From assembly GCA_016183815.1 (NCBI GenBank), contig JACPDW010000011.1:1-56411 (forward strand): 56,411 nucleotides of DNA, read 5' to 3'. Each line of letters starts with the position of its first letter. The stretch's first letter is position 1. Under the pieces are notes generated by a model. It saw nothing but the letters and a program-made list of their open reading frames with translations. It made no database searches and was not told where the DNA came from. Shown here piece after piece: positions 18,411-26,450 of this stretch. Source of the stretch: Flavobacteriia bacterium (lineage in GTDB: Bacteria > Bacteroidota > Bacteroidia > Flavobacteriales_D > Crocinitomicaceae). A program made the position numbers and the translations under genes.

Positions 18411-18447
18411 GCACAACGGCAGTTCCCCGATTTGTCGGGGTAAACTG
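18411..18447. repeat. Strong hairpin next to an AACGGC motif, possible attC half
   Basis: GCACAAC (18411-18417) is followed by CAGTT-CCCCGA-TTTG-TCGGGG-TA-AACTG (18420-18447), an 11-bp stem with a 2-nt bulge. It is the most GC-rich hairpin in this intergenic region (18276-18671). GTGCACAAC and the AACGGC motif recall the ends of the fold at 16508-16640. No U-tract follows directly, so it is not a standard terminator. Confidence 0.4.
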
Positions 18448-18595
18448 TCTAAAAACCTCCTTTTTTTTTAAATTCAACTCAAAAATAAGCAAATATTTCC
18501 ATTTTAAGCCACTTTCATTAATATTTTTTTTACTTTTTATCAAAGTATCAAGTATAAAAAAAGTTGCTCTTGTTTGTGAATATTAACATGGTGAC

Positions 18596-18621
18596 TTTTT
18601 CCTATTCAAAAATAGGAAAAA
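18596..18621. repeat. Perfect 11-bp hairpin in the 18276-18671 intergenic region
   Basis: TTTTTCCTATT (18596-18606) and AATAGGAAAAA (18611-18621) pair perfectly around CAAA. The outer bases are T at 5' and A at 3', the reverse of an intrinsic terminator on either strand. The rest of 18276-18671 holds the hairpin at 18411-18447 and no recognised gene. Confidence 0.45.
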
Positions 18622-18671
18622 ATATTGAAAATCAACAGTTTTATACTATTAAATTATTGACAATCATATTG

Positions 18672-18860
18672 TTAATAACTGTATTGCCTTGCAACGGTCT
18701 TATATTCTGTATATATTTCCACTAACTTCAACTCGAATTTCTTACTGTCTTTTGTACCTTCCAAATGTTTAATATATTTTTCTGGTACTTTTTGAGATGT
18801 TTGTATCAAATTCAAAGTCCATTCTATTTTTCTTTGTACACTTTTTCGATTTGTTTTCAT
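18672..18860 (-). pseudogene. Frameshifted remnant of a HigB-type toxin
   Basis: The open frame (62 codons) starts like a Gp49/HigB toxin: 'KSVQRKIEWTLNLIQTSQ' then 'VPEKYIKHLEGTKD'. At that point homologues continue with a 'LYEIRV...GNIYRIF' strand. The matching text 'EIRVEVSGNIYRI' is present here in a different frame of the same strand, then a stop follows. An indel plus loss of the C-terminus has therefore destroyed the gene. A CCGTTGCAAGG motif (minus strand, about 18690-18699) lies at the break and resembles the ends of the attC-like site. No antitoxin partner is present. Confidence 0.65.
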
Positions 18861-19060
18861 AAAAGTCTAGAAAATAATTTTTTTTATGCAATTACTTTTC
18901 TTTTACTCTCCACAACACAGAGTTAACTAATTAGACAACAATTTCCAAATTTTCTTTATATTTTTTTTACGAGTGGGTTTCTCACTAAATACTCAAAAAA
19001 GCACTTTTTACTTCCCTTTGGTCAGTGAGATCGTCCACGAAAGACTTCGGGACTAAGGTG

Positions 19061-19088
19061 TTACTTTTTTTGCTTTGGAAAAAAGTAA
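19061..19088. repeat. Hairpin within a probable dispersed intergenic repeat
   Basis: TTACTTTTTT (19061-19070) and AAAAAAGTAA (19079-19088) pair around TGCTTTGG. The gene-free stretch 18861-19243 contains this hairpin, a GAGTGGG...CACT mini-hairpin near 18972, and a tail ('CTGCGAATATCAGCGGGAAA', about 19214-19233). The tail resembles fragments I recall scattered between genes in flavobacterial genomes. No coding frame was recognised. Confidence 0.35.
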
Positions 19089-19243
19089 AAAGAAATTTTT
19101 TAAATCTAAATTTTTGCTACGAATTTCTCGGATTTAAACAGATTTGGTTTAAGATAATAAATTAAAGATTTCTTACTGAGTTATATTTTTTTCTGAAAAT
19201 ATCTGCTTAAAGAATCTGCGAATATCAGCGGGAAATAAAAACT

Positions 19244-20422
19244 TTATTCAAACAAATGCTCCACTTTATTTTGATTTTTCAACTTTAAAAAATTATCGTA
19301 TTGAATGAATTTTAATCCTGGAAAATAGTACAAAGCAATTTGTTTATAAGAAAATTGAAAACGAGCCATTCTCATCGCACCCTCTTGACAAAGCCCCACC
19401 CCATGTCCTACTCCTCTTCCTCTTAAAACTACATATTTTCCTTCTGGATAACAGTTAAAAAAGGTTGATTTTAAGTCGAATTGATCACGAATATCTCTTA
19501 AAGGTATTCCTAAAGATGAAGAATGATAAAATGCTTGTCGTTCGCTTTGATTAAAAGAAAAAATTAATGGCCCATACACGCTGTCATAAATAGGATAGTT
19601 GTACTTGTCCACTAAAAAATCAGCCCATATTTGTTGTAATATCTTTTTTTCCCAAGTGGCTTGTTTGGTATATATACAAAAAGTATCTATAAAAGTATTC
19701 AAATAAGGCAAATTTTTATTCCAAATATAGGCAGCTTCAGAGGTTTGTCCACCACAATTGGCATGAAAAAATGTGCCTGCTAGGTGTCCATCAGAATCAA
19801 TTAATATTTCACCTTTTGTCTGATTCACTGCATCTTGAATTTTCGGTGAATACCTTAACATGTGATGGTAGGCCTGACAATGTACTCTATCACAAAGCAT
19901 AAAATCTTCGCTTTCATGTCGTTGTAAATTTTTTAATGCATAAGTTCTGCACATTACCCCCTGCACTTTATAATACTCAATATCTCTACCAGCACCACCT
20001 TCGGATTCAATAACTCCTGCTAGATAAGAATCCATATCGACTACATTAATTACTTGTAATTTAGATTTTTGAATAAATATTTCTAGGTTTCCTTTGTATT
20101 TTCTTTCTTTACTTTGTGGAATTTTAGAAACAATAGTAAAAGACGAATTGGAATCGTTTGCAATTAAAAATACTTTATTAAAATATCCGATTTTTTGAAC
20201 ACCTTTTTTAACTAAAATAGAATTTTCATCTGTTTGAAATTCAAATAATTGATGTTCAAATAACGAATCCAACAAAAGTGTGTCACCAAATAAAGAATAA
20301 CTTCCTTGGTTATAAGAAACAACAGAGCGTTGAATAGCATAATCTCTTAAAATCCCAATTCTAAGTTCTTGAGAAAAGTGAAGGTGAATGATACCGAATA
20401 AAAATAAAATTAAGCATTTCAC
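19244..20422 (-). CDS. SpoIID/LytB-domain protein
   Basis: This 392-residue exported protein starts at GTG (20422-20420) with a signal peptide ('CLILFLFGIIHLHFS'). The SpoIID domain spans about 130-375: 'VVDMDSYLAGVIESEGG', 'QGVMCRTYALKNL', 'GTFFHANCGGQTSEA' and the C-terminal 'GRGVGHGVGLCQEGAMRMA'. SpoIID proteins are lytic transglycosylases acting on denuded peptidoglycan. In Bacteroidota, which do not sporulate, the role is probably wall remodelling. Its TAnnTTTG element ends 4 nt before the start codon, suggesting a nearly leaderless mRNA. It lies 36 bp downstream of lpxB. Confidence 0.85.
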   Translation of the reverse strand: MKCLILFLFGIIHLHFSQELRIGILRDYAIQRSVVSYNQGSYSLFGDTLLLDSLFEHQLFEFQTDENSILVKKGVQKIGYFNKVFLIANDSNSSFTIVSKIPQSKERKYKGNLEIFIQKSKLQVINVVDMDSYLAGVIESEGGAGRDIEYYKVQGVMCRTYALKNLQRHESEDFMLCDRVHCQAYHHMLRYSPKIQDAVNQTKGEILIDSDGHLAGTFFHANCGGQTSEAAYIWNKNLPYLNTFIDTFCIYTKQATWEKKILQQIWADFLVDKYNYPIYDSVYGPLIFSFNQSERQAFYHSSSLGIPLRDIRDQFDLKSTFFNCYPEGKYVVLRGRGVGHGVGLCQEGAMRMARFQFSYKQIALYYFPGLKFIQYDNFLKLKNQNKVEHLFE

Positions 20423-20426
20423 TTTG

Positions 20427-20434
20427 CAAAAGTA
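20427..20434 (-). promoter_or_regulatory. -7 promoter element abutting the SpoIID-protein start
   Basis: TACTTTTG on the minus strand fits TAnnTTTG and is followed by CAAA and then the GTG start. Transcription would begin at or within a few bases of the start codon, so the mRNA may be leaderless. The -33 TTG is not clear. Confidence 0.4.
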
Positions 20435-20458
20435 GAGGACAAAAAGTATCTAAAAATA

Positions 20459-21500
20459 CTAACTCAAAATAGTTTTCAACATTGAATGTGCAATTTTTTG
20501 ACTTGCACCACCATTACCAAGTTGATTGATTAATTCATCATACAGGTTTAACATTTCTTTTCTTTTTTGACCACCTTCAATAATCAATTGTAAATCAGCA
20601 TATATATTCTCCGCATTACATTCATTTTGAATCAACTCTTTCACTACTTCTTTTCCCATTATAAGGTTGACCAAAGAAATGTATTTTATTTTTACCAAAC
20701 TTTTTGCAATAATGTAAGAAATCCAAGATGTTTTATAACACACCACTTGAGGAACTTTAAACAAAGCCGTTTCTAAAGTAGCTGTACCTGAGGTAACTAA
20801 AGCAGCATGAGAAACATTCAACAAATCATACGTCGCAGCAAAAACAATTTTAATTGGATAGTTTTGAATCAAAGGTTGATAAAATTGTTCATCTAATGAC
20901 GGTGCTCCAGCGATGACAAATTGAAAATTATTCATTTTTTTGATTGCATCTAACATTATGGGCAACTTAGCAATGATTTCTTGTTTTCTACTGCCAGGCA
21001 AAAGAGCAATTATTGATTGAGAATTTAATTTATTTTTTTGAATAAATTCAATTCTTGAGTCTTCATTTTTTCTATATTCTTCAATTGCATCGAGAAGCGG
21101 ATGACCTAAATATTCTACCTGATATTCAAATTGAGCATAAAAATCCTTTTCAAAAGGTAAAATAACGTACATCTTCTCTACATTTTTTTTTATTTGAAAT
21201 ACACGTGATTGTTTCCAAGCCCAAACTTGAGGAGATATATAATAAAAAACCCTAATATTATTTTTTTTAGCCCAAGAGGCGATGCGAAGATTAAAACCAG
21301 GATAATCAATTAAAACCAACACATCAGGATTAAATTTCAAAATGTCATGTTTACAAAAATCGATGTTTTTAAAGATTGTTTTGATGTTCTTTAACACTTC
21401 AATAAAACCCATGAAAGCTAAGTCTTTAATATGTTTCATTTGAACCATGTAAATCTCCAGAGGCTTCACCAGCAATGATATACCATTTTTTAGTATTCAT
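20459..21500 (-). pseudogene. lpxB: Lipid-A-disaccharide synthase, broken by an N-terminal deletion
   Basis: The true start is the ATG at 21500, overlapping the upstream stop (TAATG). It reads 'MNTKKWYIIAGEASGDLHGS', the LpxB signature, for 24 codons and meets TAA at 21426-21428. The rest of LpxB follows in another frame from 'MKHIKDLAFMGFIEV' through 'VFYYISPQVWAWKQSRV', 'ALLPGSRKQEI', 'ALVTSGTATLETALF' to the end. About 30-35 residues normally between these parts are missing, so a deletion of roughly 100 nt, not a multiple of three, is inferred. LpxB condenses UDP-diacylglucosamine with lipid X to make lipid A. A fragment starting in the other frame would lack the N-terminal substrate-binding part. 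An assembly error is the main alternative. Confidence 0.8.
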
Positions 21501-21805
21501 TAAAAAAAGATTAGAAACACGATATAAGGAAGAAAAGAAAGCGTTCCTAAAATAATTCCCATGGCAAAATCATATTTTTCTTTGTTTAAGAAAAAATAAA
21601 ACCATGCTAAGTTAGGAAGGATGGAAAGGGAAACAAATTTTCCTTTAATGGCATCAAAATGGTTGAATTTATACCATATTTGTTCAAAAGGAAAATGTTG
21701 AATTAAGGAAATAATCCATAAAATAAAAGGAATAAATACAATTGGACTTAAAATTCCAATAAGTATTCCAAATGTATGTTGTTTTGACCAGCGTCTTAAG
21801 TTCAT
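21500..21805 (-). CDS. Small membrane protein between valS and lpxB
   Basis: This 101-residue protein has about three hydrophobic segments (about 12-33, 57-72, 81-100) and a basic N-terminus ('MNLRRWSKQ'). I do not recognise a named family. Its ATG overlaps the valS stop (ATGA) and its stop overlaps the lpxB start (TAATG). Such tight coupling suggests an envelope role alongside lipid A synthesis, but this is inference. Confidence 0.7.
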   Translation of the reverse strand: MNLRRWSKQHTFGILIGILSPIVFIPFILWIISLIQHFPFEQIWYKFNHFDAIKGKFVSLSILPNLAWFYFFLNKEKYDFAMGIILGTLSFLPYIVFLIFF

Positions 21806-24447
21806 TTATTGACAGATTCTTTAATTATTAATGAGATTTTTTCGTTTAAAATTTGAATTTTTATTAAGGAGTCACTTTCTTTTTTTCTTTCCATATCAAC
21901 AACATTTTGTGGAGCTGTAGAAACAAATTTTTCGTTTTGCAATTTCTTTTGAACAGAAGCTAAAAAACCTTTCACATATTCAAGTTCAGTTTCTAATTTA
22001 ATTTTTTCACTCTCAATATCAATATTTTCATTGAATGGAATAAAATATTCAATGGATTGTACGATAAATCCGTTTGCTTTACTGATCTTTTCAGAAGTAT
22101 AATTTAAGGAAGTTAAATTACCCATTTTAATCAACAAACTATCTAAATAAGTAATTGAAGTAGATTTTGCCAAAATATGTAAATCTATTTTAACTTTTTG
22201 TGCAATTTGTTGCTCTTTTCTGATGTTTCTGATGTGAGTTAAACAATCGGTAAAGATAGTAAAATCAATGATTTTTTGTTTGTCAAAATTTTCAACTTTT
22301 GGCCAAGAAGAAATTACTATATCGTCGCCATCTGCTCTATTTTTCAATAAATGCCACAATTCTTCGGATATAAAAGGCATAAAAGGGTGAACCAATTGAA
22401 GGCATTTTTCAAAAAAATCAACTGTTTTTTGGTAGGTCAAGCTATCGATTGGTTGCTCATAGGCAGGTTTAATACATTCGAGATACCACGAACAGAAATC
22501 GTCCCAAATTAGTTTATAGATACACATTAACGCTTCTGAAATCTTGAATTTGTCAAAAAGTGCATTAATTTCAAGTAATTGTTCGTTAAATTTAGCTTCA
22601 AACCATTCAATAGCGTTTTTACTGGCAACACTTTGTACCAATTCCTTAACCTCCCACATCGAACATAAACGGTAGGCATTCCAAAGTTTGTTGCTAAAAT
22701 TTCTACCTTGTTCACATTGCGAACTGTCAAAAGGCAAATCATTACCTGCTGGAGAAGAAACTAAAATTCCCATTCTTACACCGTCAGCACCATACTTTTC
22801 AATTAAATCAAGGGGATCAGGTGAATTACCGAGAGATTTGGACATTTTCCGACCCAATTTATCTCTTACAATTCCAGTATAATAAACGTTTTTAAAAGGT
22901 AAATCTCCCATATATTCATATCCAGCGATAATCATACGAGCTACCCAAAAAAACATGATTTCTGGAGCTGTAACTAAATCATTTGTAGGATAATAATAGT
23001 TTATTTCTTTGTTGTTTTTGTCAGTTAGACCATTAAAAACAGAAATTGGCCACAACCAACTTGAAAACCAAGTGTCTAAAACATCTTCGTCCTGTTTGAT
23101 GTCTTTTTTATCAATTGTTTTTCCCGTTTTTTTCTGTATCAATTCTTTCGCTTCTTCAAGAGTTTTGGCAACCACATAATCATTCGTACCACTTCCATAA
23201 TACCAAGCAGGAATTTGATGACCCCACCATAACTGACGTGAAACACACCAATCTTTGATATTTTCCATCCAATATTTATAAGTATTTTTAAATTTTTCAG
23301 GATAAAAATTAATGTTACCATTTAAAACATTATCCAAAGCCGGTTTAGAAAGTTCTTTCATTTCTAAAAACCATTGCAAAGACAATCTTGGCTCAATTAT
23401 AGCATTGGTACGTTCAGAAAACCCAATCTTATTGATATGGTCTTCCGTTTTCACTAAATAACCTTTTTGATCTAATTCCTTTTCGATTTGTTTTCTCACT
23501 TCAAAACGATCTAATCCTTCATAATGTAAACCGTAATGATTGAGTGTTCCATTGTCGTTAAAAATATCAATACTTTCTAAATTATGTTTTTTTCCTAACT
23601 CATAATCATTGACATCGTGTGCTGGAGTAACTTTTAAACAACCTGTTCCAAATTCAATATCGACATAATCATCGCAAATAATTGGAATTGAACGGTTACA
23701 AAGAGGAACAATCGCTTTTTTTCCTATTAATGACTTGTAGCGTTCATCGTCAGGGTGAACACAAATAGCACTATCTCCTAAAATTGTTTCAGGTCTTGTT
23801 GTGGCAATAACTACCCATTCATCATGGGAATTTTCTAACTTATATCTTAAATGAAAAAGTTTTGAATTAACTTCTTTATGAATAACTTCTTCATCAGAGA
23901 GTGCAGTTTTTGCTTCGGGATCCCAATTTACCATTCTATGACCACGATAAATTTTTCCTTTGTTATATAAATCGACAAAAACTTGAATCACAGATTCTGA
24001 GTATTCTTTGTCCATTGTAAAACTAGTTCTTTCCCAATCGCAGGAACAACCTAACTTTTTTAATTGTTCCAGTATAATTCCACCATGTTTGTCTTTCCAT
24101 TCAAAAGCATGTTGTAAAAACTCAGCTCTGCTTAAATCCCCTTTTTTAATGCCTTCTGCTCTGAGTTTTTGTACTACTTTAGCTTCGGTAGCAATAGAAG
24201 CATGATCTGTTCCAGGCACCCAGCAGGCATTTTTTCCTAACATTCTTGCTCTTCTAACCAAAACATCTTGAATGGTATTGTTGAGCATGTGCCCCATGTG
24301 TAAAACTCCTGTTACATTAGGCGGAGGAATGACTATAGTGTAAGGTTCTCTGTCATCTGGTTCTGAATGAAAATATGCTTTTTTTATCCAATGCTTATAC
24401 CATTTTTCTTCTGTTAATTTTGCATTATATACCTTTTGATTTTCCAT
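21802..24447 (-). CDS. valS: Valyl-tRNA synthetase
   Basis: This 881-residue class Ia synthetase charges tRNA-Val. The HIGH-type motif is 'VLHMGHML' (about 47-54), the editing domain lies at about 190-350, and the KMSKS loop is in 'GRKMSKSLGNSPDPLDLIEK' (about 530-549). The anticodon-binding domain and the C-terminal Val-tRNA coiled coil (about 815-875) are complete. ValS is preferred over IleS and LeuS because of the terminal coiled coil and the 'WFSSWLWPISVF' segment. It heads a coupled run: valS, small membrane protein, lpxB. Confidence 0.96.
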   Translation of the reverse strand: MENQKVYNAKLTEEKWYKHWIKKAYFHSEPDDREPYTIVIPPPNVTGVLHMGHMLNNTIQDVLVRRARMLGKNACWVPGTDHASIATEAKVVQKLRAEGIKKGDLSRAEFLQHAFEWKDKHGGIILEQLKKLGCSCDWERTSFTMDKEYSESVIQVFVDLYNKGKIYRGHRMVNWDPEAKTALSDEEVIHKEVNSKLFHLRYKLENSHDEWVVIATTRPETILGDSAICVHPDDERYKSLIGKKAIVPLCNRSIPIICDDYVDIEFGTGCLKVTPAHDVNDYELGKKHNLESIDIFNDNGTLNHYGLHYEGLDRFEVRKQIEKELDQKGYLVKTEDHINKIGFSERTNAIIEPRLSLQWFLEMKELSKPALDNVLNGNINFYPEKFKNTYKYWMENIKDWCVSRQLWWGHQIPAWYYGSGTNDYVVAKTLEEAKELIQKKTGKTIDKKDIKQDEDVLDTWFSSWLWPISVFNGLTDKNNKEINYYYPTNDLVTAPEIMFFWVARMIIAGYEYMGDLPFKNVYYTGIVRDKLGRKMSKSLGNSPDPLDLIEKYGADGVRMGILVSSPAGNDLPFDSSQCEQGRNFSNKLWNAYRLCSMWEVKELVQSVASKNAIEWFEAKFNEQLLEINALFDKFKISEALMCIYKLIWDDFCSWYLECIKPAYEQPIDSLTYQKTVDFFEKCLQLVHPFMPFISEELWHLLKNRADGDDIVISSWPKVENFDKQKIIDFTIFTDCLTHIRNIRKEQQIAQKVKIDLHILAKSTSITYLDSLLIKMGNLTSLNYTSEKISKANGFIVQSIEYFIPFNENIDIESEKIKLETELEYVKGFLASVQKKLQNEKFVSTAPQNVVDMERKKESDSLIKIQILNEKISLIIKESVNK

Positions 24448-24470
24448 TACACAATAAACATTTTTTTTTG

Positions 24471-24478
24471 CAAAGATA
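24471..24478 (-). promoter_or_regulatory. -7 promoter element before valS
   Basis: TATCTTTG on the minus strand fits TAnnTTTG and lies 23 nt before the valS ATG. It would drive valS, the small membrane protein and lpxB. Confidence 0.5.
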
Positions 24479-24597
24479 ATGGAAGTTAATGAGATTTTAA
24501 AGCTCTTTAATTCATTCTTTTTAATTATTCAATACCTATTGAAAATATTTTAATTTAGGATTCATAATTAAAGTACTACTCTTTTTGAAAATAAAAA

Positions 24598-24620
24598 AAG
24601 GGCTGTAAAAAACAACCCTT
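24598..24620 (-). terminator. Intrinsic terminator of the small membrane-protein gene
   Basis: On the minus strand AAGGGTTGT-N5-ACAGCCCTT forms a 9-bp stem with one G-T pair and is followed directly by a run of seven Ts. It lies 60 bp after the stop at 24681 and before the valS promoter. It is the clearest intrinsic terminator in the window. Confidence 0.8.
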
Positions 24621-24680
24621 CACCTAAAACAAGTTATGTATTAAATTACCGTAATCGAGAAAAACGGCAAACTTGTTGTG

Positions 24681-24953
24681 CTAAATAATAGCAAATACGA
24701 TGATTAAAATAACATCTACAACTACACTTACAATAGCTGAATTCATAATCCATTTCATTGGTGAAACAGAGATAATTAATGCTAATGTTGTCATTGTTGT
24801 GATAGTAACTAAAATTAATGCTGGCATAAAGGTTACAGCTCCTAAGCCAATTGTAACACCACCTAAACATCCTACTATTAATAAAATTGCACAAATTAAT
24901 CCAAAACGATTAAATTCGAGTAATTTATCTTTCAATTGAATTTCTTGTTCCAT
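24681..24953 (-). CDS. Small three-helix membrane protein
   Basis: The preferred start is the ATG at 24953 ('MEQEIQLKDKLLEFNRFG'), giving 90 residues; an in-frame ATG 21 nt upstream is less likely. Hydrophobic segments at about 19-40, 43-64 and 70-90 follow a short charged cytosolic N-terminus. Gly and Val are common in the helices. I do not recognise a family. It is a single gene with its own terminator. Confidence 0.6.
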   Translation of the reverse strand: MEQEIQLKDKLLEFNRFGLICAILLIVGCLGGVTIGLGAVTFMPALILVTITTMTTLALIISVSPMKWIMNSAIVSVVVDVILIIVFAII

Positions 24954-25153
24954 TTTCTTGTTTTTACAATACAAAATAACAAGCTTATTTAAAAATAAAA
25001 AATGATTTAAATCATTATAAAATATGATGGTGAGAAATATTGATTATAACTAGTGAAAATAAAGGTCAAATCTAAATTTAATCTTCAAATTTAAAAATTG
25101 AACAAATGTTACTATTCTTTCTTGAGAAATAAAATAAAACTGTTTACATTTTC

Positions 25154-25225
25154 ATGAAAGACAATAAAAAATTATCTTCATTGCTACCTTTGCTGATATC
25201 TATTTTCATGATGTTTGGCATATAA
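25154..25225 (+). CDS. Possible 23-residue hydrophobic peptide or gene remnant
   Basis: The gene-free stretch 24954-25325 contains one short frame: 'MKDNKKLSSLLPLLISIFMM' plus three residues. The charged start and hydrophobic core look like a signal anchor, for example the N-terminus of a C-terminal processing protease. There is no clear promoter and no continuation in any frame. It may be a remnant or chance. Nothing else was recognised in this stretch. Confidence 0.2.
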   Translation: MKDNKKLSSLLPLLISIFMMFGI

Positions 25226-25325
25226 TTATCCCGATTTTATTCTAGTGTACTTTATATTTTAGAATATTTAATAAATTTATTTGGTATAAACAAATAGGCT
25301 ACTTTTGGATTGAAGGATAATAAAA

Positions 25326-26450
25326 TTACTCTTTAAGCCATTTAAATACTTTGTTATTTAATTCAAAAAAGTAAACGCCTGATTTTAAGTGATTGAAATT
25401 CAATTCTGTAGTTTGTTTTTCTAAAAGAAATGATTGAACTTCTTTGCCTTCTATGTTTTTTAGTTTACATTGAACAGGAAAGGAAGGAGTTTTAATCGTA
25501 ACTGAGTTTTTACTTGGGTTAGGATATAATGAAAAACTTGAAGTGGTACTTTCAATAAGATGATTGGTTTTTTGATGTTGTGAAAAAAATCTCCAAATTT
25601 CTTTACTTGCAGAAAAATCTTGATTAGTTACAAGACCAATAATAGGATAACTTGATCCCGGCCATGTGTGACTTCCATTTATAACTTTATAAAGTTCGAC
25701 AACAGCGAAATTTTGATTATTTTCATAAGTGTAATGACTCACCGTACTCAAATCATTCAGACTACTATTTGCCAAATTTTCTTCAATTGAAGTACTGGTA
25801 TTTTGATTGTGATTGACCCAAAAAGAAATGAGATTGTCCACAGAAACAGATGAGAGTATTCCTCCAACACCTGTATAACTCACTGTAAGGTCGTTAGTTC
25901 CATGGATATGCATTACAGGAATTGATTTTGAAGGATTACATGCCGAAAGGTGTGAGGAAATCATTGTACCTGCCACTGAAGCGATTGCTGCAAAATGTTC
26001 GGATAAAAAACAGGCCAAATCATAGCTGAAAAAACCACCATTACTTAAGCCAGTACTATAAATTCTATTTTCATCAATTGAATAATTTTGTTTTAGATAA
26101 GTTAGCATTTCTTCCACAAAACGATAATCGTAATTAGAGTTATCTGTATTTTGAAAAGCATTAAATCCAAATCCTCCACCAATATCTAAACCTTGTGGGT
26201 GAACAAGGATAAAACCTGCTGTATCAGCAATACTTTGAAAATCAGTGTAATCACTTTGAGCTGTAGCGTTAGATGTGTATCCATGAAAATTAAAAACCAA
26301 AGGAGCGTTGATATTACTTTGATAAATATTAGGTACATAAAGTAACAATGTTCTGTTCACGCCATCAACATTTATTGTTATTTGTTGATTCGTTTGAGAG
26401 AAACTAAAAATTGTAATAGTGAAAAAGTAAATCAAATAAAATTTTTTCAT
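25326..26450 (-). CDS. T9SS-exported PHB-depolymerase-like esterase
   Basis: This 374-residue protein has a signal peptide cleaved near 'FSFSQ' and an alpha/beta-hydrolase domain of the PHB depolymerase/feruloyl-esterase group (LpqC-like). The oxyanion region is 'LVFNFHGYTSNA', the nucleophile elbow 'GLSNGG' (Ser about 142), the acid 'HIHGTNDLT' and the catalytic His in 'GSHTWPG'. Residues about 300-374 form a type A T9SS sorting domain ('FSLYPNPSKNSVTI', 'LKSGVYFFELNNK'). It likely hydrolyses an ester polymer or ester-linked side group outside the cell; the substrate is not deducible. Its ATG overlaps the tamB stop by 4 nt. Confidence 0.85.
   Translation of the reverse strand: MKKFYLIYFFTITIFSFSQTNQQITINVDGVNRTLLLYVPNIYQSNINAPLVFNFHGYTSNATAQSDYTDFQSIADTAGFILVHPQGLDIGGGFGFNAFQNTDNSNYDYRFVEEMLTYLKQNYSIDENRIYSTGLSNGGFFSYDLACFLSEHFAAIASVAGTMISSHLSACNPSKSIPVMHIHGTNDLTVSYTGVGGILSSVSVDNLISFWVNHNQNTSTSIEENLANSSLNDLSTVSHYTYENNQNFAVVELYKVINGSHTWPGSSYPIIGLVTNQDFSASKEIWRFFSQHQKTNHLIESTTSSFSLYPNPSKNSVTIKTPSFPVQCKLKNIEGKEVQSFLLEKQTTELNFNHLKSGVYFFELNNKVFKWLKE

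Noticed and set aside
18420-18447. Intrinsic terminator call for the GC-rich hairpin
   Set aside because: No U-tract directly follows on either strand; the next T run is about 20 nt away.
24646-24894. Second minus-strand frame overlapping the small membrane protein
   Set aside because: It is Cys/Tyr/Asn-rich with no plausible domain; the other frame has a clean membrane-helix pattern and a terminator after it.
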